In this document: in pieces, positions 30,101 to 42,800 of the stretch
Position numbering within the stretch: position 1 is the stretch's first letter
Layout of the letters: the number at the start of each line of letters is the position of its first letter
NCBI GenBank assembly: GCA_964017235.1
Contig: OZ024929.1
Coordinates: forward strand, 64,513,603 to 64,577,602
Reading direction: 5' to 3'
Origin: Sabellastarte sp. h YS-2021
Taxonomy: Eukaryota; Annelida; Polychaeta; Sabellida; Sabellidae
DNA length: 64,000 bases
Position numbers and translations under genes: made by a program
The notes under the pieces: generated by a model
Database searches by the model: none
Seen by the model: the letters and a program-made list of their open reading frames with translations, nothing else
Told to the model about the DNA's origin: nothing

Positions 30101-33100
30101 GTAAACCAACCTATAGGAAATCATGGGCTGGGAATCTTTTGGTGTGGTCGGATTTGACCTTGGACCCCTCCTTCAAGGTCAAACGAGGATAGCCAAACTT
30201 AAAAGTGCTTATAACTTGCGTATCATTGGTCCTAGAGGTTTGGGATGGTAAACCAACCTATAGGAAATCATGGGCCGGGAATCTTTTGGTGTGGTCGGAT
30301 TTGACCTTGGACCCCTCCTTCAAGGTCAAACGGGGATAGCCAAACTTAAAAGTGCTTATAACTTGCTTATTATTGGTCCTAGAGGTTTGAGATGGTAAAC
30401 CAACCTATAGGAAATCATGGGCTGGGAATCTTTTGGTGTGGTCGGATTTGACCTTGGACCCCTCCTTCAAGGTCAAACGAGGATAGCCAAACTTAAAAGT
30501 GCTTATAACTCGCTTACTATTGGTCGTAGAGGTTTAGGATGGTAAACCAACCTACAGGAAATCATGGGCTGGGAATCTTTTGGTGTGGTTGGATTTGGCG
30601 TTGGACTCCTCCTTCAATGTTAAATGAGGATAGCCAAACTTAAAAGTGCTTATAACTCGCTTATTATTGGTCCTAGAGGTTTGAGATGGTAAACCAACCT
30701 ATAGGAAATCATGGGCTGGGAGTCTTTTGGTGTGGTCGGATTTGACCTTGGACCCCTCCTTCAAGGTCAAACGAGCATAGCCAAACTTAAAAGTGCTTAT
30801 AACTCGCTTATTATTGGTCCTAGAGGTTTGGGATGGTAAACCAACCTATAGGAAATCATGGCCTGGGAATCTTTTGGTGTGGTCGGATTTGACCTTGGAC
30901 CCCTCCTTCAAGGTCAAATGAGGATAGCCAAACTTAAAAGTGCTTATAACTCGCTTACTATTGGTCGTAGAGGTTTAGGATGGTAAACCAACCTACAGGA
31001 AATCATGGGCTGGGAATCTTTTGGTGTGGTTGGATTTGGCGTTGGACTCCTCCTTCAAGGTTAAATGAGGATAGCCAAACTTAAAAGTGCTTATAACTCG
31101 CTTATTATTGGTCCTAGAGGTTTGAGATAGTAAACCAATCTATAGGAAATCATGGGCTGGGAGTCTTTTGGTGTGGTCGGATTTGACCTTGGACCCCTCC
31201 TTCAAGGTCAAACGAGCATAGCCAAACTTAAAAGTGCTTATAACTCGCTTATTATTGGTCCTAGAGGTTTGGGATGGTAAACCAACCTATAGGAAATCAT
31301 GGACCAGGAATCTTTTGGTGTGGTCGGATTTGACCTTGGACCCCTCCTTCAAGGTCAAACGGGGATAGCCAAACTTAAAAGTGCTTATAACTTGCTTATT
31401 ATTGGTCCTAGAGGTTTGGGATGGTAAAACAACCTGTAGGAAATCATGGGCTGGGAATCTTTTGGTGTGGTCAGATTTGACCTTCGACCCCTCCTTCAAG
31501 GTCAAATGAGGATAGCCAAACTTAAAAGTGCTTATAACTCGCTTATTATTGGTCCTAGAGGTTTGAGATGGTAAACCAACCTATAGGAAATCATGGGCTG
31601 GGAGTCTTTTGGTGTGGTCGGATTTGACCTTGGACCCCTCCTTCAAGGTCAAACGAGCATAGCCAAACTTAAAAGTGCTTATAACTCGCTTATTATTGGT
31701 TGTAGAGGTTTAGGATGGTAAACCAACCTATAGGAAATCATGGGCTGGGAATCTTTTGGTGTGGTCGGATTTGACCTTGGACCCCTCCTTCAAGGTCAAA
31801 TGAGGATAGCCAAACTTAAAAGTGCTTATAACTTGCGTATCATTGGTCCTAGAGGTTTGGGATGGTAAACCAACCTATAGGAAATCATGGGCCGGGAATC
31901 TTTTGGTGTGGTCGGATTTGACCTTGGACCCCTCCTTCAAGGTCAAACGGGGATAGCCAAACTTAAAAGTGCTTATAACTTGCTTATTATTGGTCCTAGA
32001 GGTTTGAGATGGTAAACCAACCTATAGGAAATCATGGGCTGGGAATCTTTTGGTGTGGTCAGATTTGACCTTGGACCCCTCCTTCAAGGTCAAACGAGGA
32101 TAGCCAAACTTAAAAGTGCTTATAACTCGCTTACTATTGGTCGTAGAGGTTTAGGATGGTAAACCAACCTACAGGAAATCATGGGCTGGGAATCTTTTGG
32201 TGTGGTTGGATTTGGCGTTGGACTCCTCCTTCAAGGTTAAATGAGGATAGCCAAACTTAAAAGTGCTTATAACTCGCTTATTATTGGTCCTAGAGGTTTG
32301 AGATAGTAAACCAACCTATAGGAAATCATGGGCTGGGAGTCTTTTGGTGTGGTCGGATTTGACCTTGGACCCCTCCTTCAAGGTCAAACGAGCATAGCCA
32401 AACTTAAAAGTGCTTATAACTCGCTTATTATTGGTCCTAGAGGTTTGGGATGGTAAACCAACCTATAGGAAATCATGGACCAGGAATCTTTTGGTGTGGT
32501 CGGATTTGACCTTGGACCCCTCCTTCAAGGTCAAACGGGGATAGCCAAACTTAAAAGTGCTTATAACTTGCTTATTATTGGTCCTAGAGGTTTGGGATGG
32601 TAAAACAACCTGTAGGAAATCATGGGCTGGGAATCTTTTGGTGTGGTCAGATTTGACCTTCGACCCCTCCTTCAAGGTCAAATGAGGATAGCCAAACTTA
32701 AAAGTGCTTATAACTCGCTTATTATTGGTCCTAGAGGTTTAGGATGGTAAACCAACCTATAGGAAATCATGGGCTGGGAATCTTTTGGTGTGGTCAGATT
32801 TGACCTTGGACCCCTCCTTCAAGGTCAAACGAGGATAGCCAAACTTAAAAGTGCTTATAACTCGCTTACTATTGGTCGTAGAGGTTTAGGATGGTAAACC
32901 AACCTACAGGAAATCATGGGCTGGGAATCTTTTGGTGTGGTTGGATTTGGCGTTGGACTCCTCCTTCAAGGTTAAATGAGGATAGCCAAACTTAAAAGTG
33001 CTTATAACTCGCTTATTATTGGTCCTAGAGGTTTGAGATAGTAAACCAACCTATAGGAAATCATGGGCTGGGAGTCTTTTGGTGTGGTCGGATTTGACCT

Positions 33101-36100
33101 TGGACCCCTCCTTCAAGGTCAAACGAGCATAGCCAAACTTAAAAGTGCTTATAACTCGCTTATTATTGGTCCTAGAGGTTTGGGATGGTAAACCAACCTA
33201 TAGGAAATCATGGACCAGGAATCTTTTGGTGTGGTCGGATTTGACCTTGGACCCCTCCTTCAAGGTCAAACGGGGATAGCCAAACTTAAAAGTGCTTATA
33301 ACTTGCTTATTATTGGTCCTAGAGGTTTGGGATGGTAAAACAACCTGTAGGAAATCATGGGCTGGGAATCTTTTGGTGTGGTCAGATTTGACCTTCGACC
33401 CCTCCTTCAAGGTCAAATGAGGATAGCCAAACTTAAAAGTGCTTATAACTCGCTTATTATTGGTCCTAGAGGTTTAGGATGGTAAACCAACCTATAGGAA
33501 ATCATGGGCTGGGAGTCTTTTGGTGTGGTCGGATTTGACCTTGGACCCCTCCTTCAAGGTCAAATGAGGATAGCCAAACTTAAAAGTGCTTATAACTTGC
33601 GTATCATTGGTCCTAGAGGTTTGGGATGGTAAACCAACCTATAGGAAATCATGGGCCGGGAATCTTTTGGTGTGGTCGGATTTGACCTTGGACCCCTCCT
33701 TCAAGGTCAAACGGGGATAGCCAAACTTAAAAGTGCTTATAACTTGCTTATTATTGGTCCTAGAGGTTTGAGATGGTAAACCAACCTATAGGAAATCATG
33801 GGCTGGGAATCTTTTGGTGTGGTCAGATTTGACCTTGGACCCCTCCTTCAAGGTCAAACGAGGATAGCCAAACTTAAAAGTGCTTATAACTCGCTTACTA
33901 TTGGTCGTAGAGGTTTAGGATGGTAAACCAACCTACAGGAAATCATGGGCTGGGAATCTTTTGGTGTGGTTGGATTTGGCGTTGGACTCCTCCTTCAAGG
34001 TTAAATGAGGATAGCCAAACTTAAAAGTGCTTATAACTCGCTTATTATTGGTCCTAGAGGTTTGAGATAGTAAACCAACCTATAGGAAATCATGGGCTGG
34101 GAGTCTTTTGGTGTGGTCGGATTTGACCTTGGACCCCTCCTTCAAGGTCAAACGAGGATAGCCAAACTTAAAAGTGCTTATAACTCGCTTATTATTGGTC
34201 CTAGAGGTTTGGGATGGTAAACCAACCTATAGGAAATCATGGACCAGGAATCTTTTGGTGTGGTCGGATTTGACCTTGGACCCCTCCTTCAAGGTCAAAC
34301 GGGGATAGCCAAACTTAAAAGTGCTTATAACTTGCTTATTATTGGTCCTAGAGGTTTGGGATGGTAAACCAACCTACAGGAAATCATGGGCCGGGAATCT
34401 TTTGGTGTGGTCGGATTTGACCTTGGACCCCTCCTTCAAGGTCAAACGGGGATAGCCAAACTTAAAAGTGCTTATAACTCGCTTATTATTGGTCCTAGAG
34501 GTTTGAGATGGTAAACCAACCTATAGGAAATCATGGGCTGGGAATCTTTTGGTGTGGTCAGATTTGACCTTGGACCCCTCCTTCAAGGTCAAACGAGGAT
34601 AGCCAAACTTAAAAGTGCTTATAACTCACTTACTATTGGTCGTAGAGGTTTAGGATGGTAAACCAACCTACAGGAAATCATGGGCTGGGAATCTTTTCGT
34701 GTGGTTTGATTTGGCGTTGGACTCCTCCTTCAAGGTTAAATGAGGATAGCCAAACTTAAAAGTGCTTATAACTCGCTTATTATTGGTCCTAGAGGTTTGA
34801 GATGGTAAACCAACCTATAGGAAATCATGGGCTGGGAGTCTTTTGGTGTTGTCGGATTTGACCTTGGACCCCTCCTTCAAGGTCAAACGGGGATAGCCAA
34901 ACTTAAAAGTGCTTATAACTTGCTTATTATTGGTCCTATAGGTTTGGGATGGTAAACCAACCTATAGGAAATCATGGGCTGGGAATCTTTTGGTGTGGTC
35001 AGATTTGACCTTGGACCCCCCTTCAAGGTCAAATGAGCATAGCCAAACTTAAAAGTGCTTATAACTCGCTTATTATTGGTCCTAGAGGTTTGGGATGGTA
35101 AACCAACCTATAGGAAATCATGGCCTGGGAATCTTTTGGTGTGGTCGGATTTGACCTTGGACCCCTCCTTCAAGGTCAAATGAGGATAGCCAAACTTAAA
35201 AGTGCTTATAACTCGCTTATTATTGGTCGTAGAGGTTTAGGATGGTAAACCAACCTACAGGAAATCATGGGCTGGGAATCTTTTGGTGTGGTTGGATTTG
35301 GCGTTGGACTCCTCCTTCAAGGTTAAATGAGGATAGCCAAACTTAAAAGTACTTATAACTCGCTTATTATTGGTCCTAGAGGTTTGAGATGGTAAACCAA
35401 CCTATAGGAAATCATGGGCTGGGAATCTTTTGGTGTGGTCAGATTTGACCTTGGACCCCTCCTTCAAGGTCAAACGAGGATAGCCAAACTTAAAAGTGCT
35501 TATAACTCACTTACTATTGGTCGTAGAGGTTTAGGATGGTAAACCAACCTACAGGAAATCATGGGCTGGGAATCTTTTCGTGTGGTTTGATTTGGCGTTG
35601 GACTCCTCCTTCAAGGTTAAATGAGGATAGCCAAACTTAAAAGTGCTTATAACTCGCTTATTATTGGTCCTAGAGGTTTGAGATGGTAAACCAACCTATA
35701 GGAAATCATGGGCTGGGAGTCTTTTGGTGTTGTCGGATTTGACCTTGGACCCCTCCTTCAAGGTCAAACGGGGATAGCCAAACTTAAAAGTGCTTATAAC
35801 TTGCTTATTATTGGTCCTATAGGTTTGGGATGGTAAACCAACCTATAGGAAATCATGGGCTGGGAATCTTTTGGTGTGGTCAGATTTGACCTTGGACCCC
35901 TCCTTCAAGGTCAAATGAGCATAGCCAAACTTAAAAGTGCTTATAACTCGCTTATTATTGGTTCTAGAGGTTTGGGATGGTAAACCAACCTATAGGAAAT
36001 CATGGCCTGGGAATCTTTTGGTGTGGTCGGATTTGACCTTGGACCCCTCCTTCAAGGTCAAATGAGGATAGCCAAACTTAAAAGTGCTTATAACTCGCTT

Positions 36101-37480
36101 ATTATTGGTCGTAGAGGTTTAGGATGGTAAACCAACCTACAGGAAATCATGGGCTGGGAATCTTTTGGTGTGGTTGGATTTGGCGTTGGACTCCTCCTTC
36201 AAGGTTAAATGAGGATAGCCAAACTTAAAAGTACTTATAACTCGCTTATTATTGGTCCTAGAGGTTTGAGATAGTAAACCAACCTATAGGAAATCATGGG
36301 CTGGGAGTCTTTTGGTGTGGTTGGATTTTGCGTTGGACTCCTCCTTCAATGTTAAATGAGGATAGCCAAACTAAAAAGTGCTTATAACTCGCTTATTATT
36401 GGTCCTAGAGGTTTGAGACGGTAAACCAACCTATAGGAAATCATGGGCTGGGAGTCTTTTGGTGTGGTCGGATTTGACCTTGGACCCCTCCTTCAAGGTC
36501 AAACGAGCATAGCCAAACTTAAAAGTGCTTATAACTCGCTTATTATTGGTCCTAGAGGTTTGGGATGGTAAACCAACCTATAGGAAATCATGGCCTGGGA
36601 ATCTTCTGGTGTGGTCGGATTTGACCTTGGACCCCTCCTTCAAGGTCAAATGAGGATAGCCAAACTTAAAAGTGCTTATAACTCGCTTATTATTGGTCGT
36701 AGAGGTTTAGGATGGTAAACCAACCTACAGGAAATCATGGGCTGGGAGTCTTTTGGTGTGGTTGGATTTTGCGTTGGACTCCTCCTTCAATGTTAAATGA
36801 GGATAGCCAAACTTAAAAGTGCTTATAACTCGCTTATTATTGGTCCTAGAGGTTTGAGATGGTAAACCAACCTATAGGAAATCATGGGCTGGGAATCTTT
36901 TGGTGTGGTCGGATTTGATCTTGGACCCCTCCTTCAAGGTCAAACAAGCATAGCCAAACTTAAAAGTGCTTATAACTCGCTTATTATCGGTCCTAGAGGT
37001 TTGGGATGGTAAACCAAACTATAGGAAATCATGGGCTGGGAATCTATTGCTGTGGTCGGATTTGACCTTGGACCCCTCCTTCAAGGTCAAACGAGGATAG
37101 TACACAAAATCATGTGCTGGGAATCTATTGCTGTGGTCGGATTTGAACTTGGACCCTCCATCAAGGTCAAACGAGGATAGCCAAACTTAAAAGTGCTTAT
37201 AACTCGCTTATTATTGGTCCTAGAGCTTTGGAATGGTAAAGCAAAATCTAGGAAATCATGGGCTTGGAAGCTTTTGGTGTGATAGGATTTGACCTTTGGC
37301 CCCTCTTTCAAGGCCAAATGAGGATTGCCAAAATTAGTGTTTATGTCTTGTTTATTCGTATTCCTAGAGGTTTGCAGTGTCACACCAACCTATAGGAAAT
37401 CATGGGCTAAGAATCTTTTGATATGGTCAGATTTCACCTTGGGCTTCTCCTTCAAGGTTAAGCGATGTTAGAATGGCTTT
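24165..37480 (+). repeat. 147-bp satellite array, about 90 tandem units with higher-order structure
   Basis: The monomer is 147 bp, measured from successive gccaaactta positions at 24311, 24458 and 24605. It contains gtgcttataactcgctta, ttggtcctagaggtttggg, tcatgggctgggaatctttt and the inverted pair gaccttgg...caaggtca. Several monomer variants recur in blocks. Identical stretches lie 1,617 bp (11 units), 1,176 bp (8 units), 735 bp (5 units) and about 881 bp (6 units less one base) apart. Monomers at the right edge (after 37080) diverge. Open frames of 72 codons on the minus strand are by-products of a 147-bp (3 x 49) period and are not genes. Confidence 0.95.
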
Positions 37481-37489
37481 GGTGAGTTT

Positions 37490-37538
37490 TCTTCTGGTGG
37501 ATACAATTTGCATCGGTTCTCCGATGCGATAGGTCTAG
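37490..37538 (+). other. Helentron-like 3' terminus (hairpin plus CTAG), copy 2
   Basis: It has ctggtggatacaatt, then a perfect 7-bp stem gcatcgg/ccgatgc with a ttct loop, then gataggtctag, followed by the host TT. It is the best preserved of three such ends in the window. Confidence 0.7.
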
Positions 37539-38058
37539 TTAATCTCATATTAAGGTGGCAAAAATTTTATGAGAATTCCAACCATTGGGCTGGTCTGTCA
37601 CTCGTGAAGGGCCCCTAGGGACCCTTAGACCTCTAAGTGAGCACTGCTGCACTTTCGTCCTACAATCAAACCATCTAGACAGTTTTAGCACTGTCTTCCA
37701 TTCCATTTAGGTTTTTGGCTCTTTACAGGCCCGATCTTTGGGATTGGGGCACTGTAAATGGGACTCAGACTGGTATTTCTAACACTATTTCTAATATATA
37801 TATTACTTCAAATCTAATAAAAATTGACATATCTTCCAGTCTCAGCTGTAATCCCGCCACCGGGCGGTTGGATTCAGCATTGAGTCCCACATGGTAAGCT
37901 ATTGTAGTGTAATAAAATTGAAAATTTTAATTACTTAAATGTAGCTTTTATAAGCTACAAGCTTACCATGTGGGACTCAGAAGAGTCCCACCCTGCCTCC
38001 CCGCTGTTTACAGCTGAGGGGTAGGTTTTAGAAAATTTCAACGAGAAAGTAGGGCGAT
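37539..38058 (+). repeat. DIRS-B1 3' region with ICR, right ITR truncated
   Basis: It resumes DIRS-B1 after the Helentron-like insertion and parallels 45974-46475 of B2. The ICR is at 37881-37980: agtcccacatggtaagct...gtgtaataaaa joined to ttgaaaattttaattac...accatgtgggact. The right ITR starts but stops at agggcgat (38058), where a different repeat begins. Confidence 0.85.
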
Positions 38059-39763
38059 CTTTTTGGTAGGCTTTATGTCTAAATTAGGCCTGTGGTAGAC
38101 AAAAATGTCTAAAATGTGGAATATTGCTTGTTAGCGACCTACAGTCCACATTTCTTTCCAGATTTCTTTCATATTTGGCGGGTGGCTTGGTATGCTAGAG
38201 GACTCGCCACCCTATCTTTTTGGTAGGCTTTATGTCTAAATTAGGCCTGTGGTAGACAAAAATGTCTAAAATGTGGAATATTGCTTCTTAGCGACCGACA
38301 GTCCACATTTCCTTCCAGATTTCTTTCATATTTGACAGGTGGCTTGGTATGCTAGAGGACTCGCCACCCTATCTTTTTGGTAGGCTTTATGTCTAAATTA
38401 GGCCTGTGGTAGACAAAAATGTCTAAAATGTGGAATATTGCTTCTTAGCGACCTACAGTCCACATTTCTTTCCAGATTTCTTTCATATTTGGCAGGTGGC
38501 TTGGTATGCTAGAGGACTCGCCACCCTATCTTTTTGGTAGGGTTTATGTCTAAATTAGGCCTGTGGTAGACAAAAATGTCTAAAATGTGGAGTATTGCTT
38601 GTTAGCGACCTACAGTCCACATTTCTTTCCACATTTCTTTCATATTAGGTGGCTTATCGCTTAAAAGTATTGCAGATAGCCAATTTTTCTCAAATAACTC
38701 ATTCATATACATGTTGGAGAGCTTTCAATTAGTGAATTTTCAGATCCGTAGCTACTTACTCACCTACTCAAAATGAGTAAATGCCTATTATCACTGAAAG
38801 TATTGCAGATAGCCAGTATTTCTCAAATAACTCATTCACCTACATTTTGGAGAGCTTTCACATGCTAAAGTTTTTTTATGAATTTTTAAAATAATTTGTA
38901 ATGCATTAAAATTAATGAAATCACGCACTAAATCAATTATAACTTGCAAAGTATTGCATTTAGAGCACTTTGTTAAAATATGTTATTCAGCCACTTTTTC
39001 CATAGCTACAACATGGTGAGTTATTTGGGTGTCTATCTCAATAGCTAAGTGAGTAATAGCTACTTTTGGATTTTTCACTTACTTCCATCATGAGTAAAAT
39101 CACTTGTAACTTGAAAACTATTGCATTTACAGAATTTTGTGCAAATATGTTATTCATCTACTTTTGGGTCAGGTATTACATATCAAATTTCAGACCTGTA
39201 GCTCATGGCATAGCTGAGTAATAGCTACTTTTAGGTTATCACTGTTGAGTAAATCACTTATAACTTGAAAACTGTTGCATTTAGATTATTTTGTTTCAAA
39301 ATGTTATTCACCTATTTTGAGGCAGCTATAACATAGTAAAATTCCAGACCTGTGGCTCATTGCATAGCCGAGTAATAGCTACTTTGAGGTTCTTACTCAA
39401 TACTAAATCATTTATAACTTGAAAAGTATTGTATTTAGAGCATTTTGTTAAAATATGTTATTCAGCCACTTTTTTCCATAGCTACAACAGGGTGAGTAAC
39501 TTGAGTGTCTATCTCAATAGCTAAGTGAGTAATAGCTATTTTTGGACTTTTCACTAACTTCCATCATGAGTAAAATCACTTGTAACTTGAAAACTATTGC
39601 ATTTAGAGAATTTTGTGCAAATCTGTTATTCACCTACTTTTGGGTCAGCTATAACATAGTAAAATTTCAGACCTCTAGCTCGTGGAATAGCTGAGTAATA
39701 GCTACTTTTGCCTTTGCCGGTGGATACATCTTGCATCTGGCCACAGATGCGTGCTTGGTCTAG
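38059..39763 (+). mobile_element. 1.7-kb repeat element between DIRS-B1 and B2, with hairpin-CTAG end
   Basis: The first part is about four tandem units of 157 bp (ctttttgg at 38059, 38216, 38373 and 38530). AT-rich units with gagtaatagctact follow (38690-39710). It ends with ccggtggataca, the hairpin gcatctg-gcca-cagatgc (39733-39750) and CTAG (39760-39763), followed by TT and then the DIRS-B2 leader ttatataacatgg. In B1 the same leader reads ttttattatataac, so the target was again A before TT. The left edge is not a recognisable terminus, so it is probably truncated. Confidence 0.65.
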
Positions 39764-39888
39764 TTATATAACATGGATTATTCTGTAAAATTTCTGTTTT
39801 GACAGGATAAGTATATCTCTTATTTTTGTGTGTTTTGAGTTTTCCTCGGTTCAGGCTTTTTACATCTACGTCTTTTATTGCGTTTAAA

Positions 39889-42800
39889 ATGTCCATTCAT
39901 CAAACGAATAAAGACAAACCGAGAGCACAAAAATGCCGCCATTTTTGTTTTTCCTTTGATTTACACAACTATTGCCCTACTTATAGGAAATCTGGCAAGG
40001 GTGATGACCCCTGTGTCAGCTTTGAAGCACCCTGTGATATCTGTGCATCTTTTACAGATGACCAAATGAACAAAATTCAACACAGGAAACGCTATATAAA
40101 GAAACAAAAGGCGGACGCTTCTAATGCAAAAGATGATGAACTTGATCTTTTGGGCGAAGGCTACGGGGATTCTTTCACTGGTTCAAATGCAGACCTTGAG
40201 AGTGCTGCAGGCAATCTTTTTACCTCACCCCTACCCTTCAGTTCTTTGTCGCTCAAAACTCCAGCCAAAACTGTCCCACCCACCCCAGGTACCGCCTTGC
40301 AGCATAAAATTGAAACAAATCTAGAAAAATCCCTGGGCAATTCACTAAACATCCATTTACAGCAGCAAATGGGTTCTTTCCAGGCATCTATGTTGGAAGC
40401 TTTTCAGTCGCTCCGAGAGGAGTTGACGTCTAAAAAACAAACAGAGGTGGATCAGACCTCAGTTTCTGCTTCCAAACCTGGTACATCTTCTCGTACTGAT
40501 GTTAATCTGGACCTACCCCCTCCAAGACATAGAACTATCATGCAAACCGAGGATATGGATGTGGACTATGGTCCAGCACTTCCTCCATGTCTCGGAATTG
40601 ATCCTCATAATACATCGGATCAGAATGTTAGTGCATCCGAGGAACCTTCTAAGAAGGTCTCGGATAGACCCAAAAAACACTGCCATTCTCGCAGTAGGCA
40701 TGAAGTTGAATCCAGGTCTGCCTCGGATCAACTCAATGAGGAATCCGATGAATCTCAGATCCCATCTACTAAACCTAAAGAACACTCTGATAAGAGTAAA
40801 CATAAAACCAGGTCCAGATATGTGTCATCTTCCTCAGAGGAGGATCAGTCCTCTGTAGCCAGACACAGGTCTTCTAAGCCCTCTGGGGCTCAGCCCTCAG
40901 GGGCTGTTTCTGATCAAGACCTCCCTCAACATGATCCAGACCCCCCTTATTATAGGGAAGTAGCTCTGTCTGACATTCCCTCACAGTACGCTGAAGAGGT
41001 CGACACTTTTAGGCGCATTCTTTCCCTCCCTGACCCCAGGGAGTCTATGCCTAGGTCCTCAACTTCAGTCATGGGTCTGGACGGTGAGAAAGGCAGTCAA
41101 GAGCTCAGACCTAGAGGTCCTTCCTCTATTCTTCCACTTAGCTCAGTTATCAAAGACGCCTTTGATAAATTTCAACATGACTTTAAGGCCGCTAATTTAC
41201 CCGAGGATAAATATATCAAACCTCCTCCTTCCACTTCCAAGTGGTACAGGGTGGGACAGCCCTGTTATCAGGACAAATATCAGGAGTTGAATACGGATTT
41301 TGCCAAAATCTGTATTACTCCTAAACCCTCTTGGGCTCCTATGGGCAAGGTTCCCTTACCAATTCTTAAAGAGTTGGAACACCAGGCTAGGCAAAATATC
41401 TCCACGCTCAACTTAACTGCTGCCTTTGCCAAAACTTCATCTTCTTGCAATGCTTCTCTTGAGAAGTGTCAACATAGCATTAAGTCAACTGTCAAGAAGG
41501 TTAAGACACAGATCCAGAAAGGTGCCAATCCTGAAAAAGCAGCAAAGCGCGGATATGAGCAAGTCTGTGAGTATCTAGATTTTTGGAATAAGACAGTTCT
41601 TATCCAACACAGGTCTCTTACATGCCTCAGCAAATCCCTAGCCCATATACTCCAGAGGGAACTATATTCTATGGGTAACACTGGCTTGCTTAGGCGCGAA
41701 GCTGAAATGACCCTCTTACAACCACAATTAGGGGAAACGAGACACCAAGAACTCAGGAACTCGTCCTTTTGGGATCCCTCCTTGTTCCAGTCTCAACTTG
41801 TGAAGGAAGGTGAAGACTTCCTTCTCAAAAAAGCACCTCTAAAGACTCTCAGGGTTTCGCACCCTATCAAAATAAGCCCTTTCGTGGTCCCCACAAAAGA
41901 GGCTCCTACAGGAAACACCCCTATGGGGGCAACTCCTCACAAAGCAGTAACCAATCATTTTCCTCAGGAAGGGGGAAACCGAACTTCAGAGGCTCCAGGG
42001 ATCGTTTTCGACCCCATCACAGGGGGCGGGGGCGTGGAAACCCCTCTCCCCAATGACTCTTTAAAAGCCTCCCTCATTCCACCAGTAGGAGGTCGCCTCC
42101 GTTCTTTCAGAAGAGACTGGCAAACAAACAAATGTTCTTCAAACGTGTTAAACATTATCACCAATGGCTACGTACTGCCATTCCTTTCAAAACCAAATAT
42201 GGTCAGATTCCCTCAGATTCTGTCAGAGTACAAGGCCCGTCAAAAAGACCAAGCACTGGCCACTTGTATCCAGTCTCTTCTGTCAAAGAACGCAATCGAA
42301 AGGGTGGAAAATGTAAAATCTCTCGGGTTTTACCATCGCCTGTTCCTAGTACCCAAGCCTCACCAAAGGTGGAGGCCAGTCATAGACCTAAGCAGGCTCA
42401 ACACTTTTCTACACGTAGAAGAGTTCAAAAGGGAAATTCCAGAGTCCATCAGGACCTCCCTCATTCCAGGGGAATGGGTATCGTTGATAGATCTGTCGGA
42501 CGCTTACCTTCACATCCCCATCCAACCAAACTCAAGGAAATACCAAAGGTTTTGCTACAAGTCTCAGGTGTTCCAGTTCACCTCCCTCCCATTCGGACTA
42601 GCCACAGCCCCCCAGGTCTTTACAATGATTGTAAAGGAAGTGAAGCTAATGGCCCTCTCCAGAGGACTCAGACTTCACCAATACCTGGACGACTGGCTGA
42701 TCAGGTCCCAGTCTCAGGAGGAAGCCCAAGTGAACACTCAGGCGGTGGTAGACCTAACTCAGTCCTTGGGTTGGATAATAAATCAGGAAAATTCAGAACT

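Larger units (their letters stand above)
23816..37538 (+). mobile_element. Helentron/Helitron-like non-autonomous element, 13.7 kb, filled with satellite
   Basis: It interrupts the 3' region of DIRS-B1. Comparison with B2 (about 45970) shows the host sequence gtcattaatctc split after gtcatt and resuming as ttaatctc, so TT flanks both sides. The 5' end reads gtccggtggatactatgg, followed by a gccgccgcc block and two units of the aaaaacaagatggccgcc module. The satellite array follows. The 3' end has the hairpin gcatcgg-ttct-ccgatgc (37510-37527), then CTAG (37535-37538). A 3' hairpin about 10 bases before CTRR, with a T-rich target, is the Helitron/Helentron pattern. No Rep/helicase is encoded, so mobility would depend on another element. 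Confidence 0.7.

Noticed and set aside
28052-33416. Identical 72-codon minus-strand ORFs at several positions in the satellite
   Set aside because: The 147-bp period is a multiple of three, so an open frame repeats with the monomer. The frame is closed by a TAG in the common cctatagg variant and has no start or domain support.
24165-37480. CRISPR-like array
   Set aside because: There are no unique spacers. Units are contiguous 147-bp monomers in an animal genome, with no cas genes.
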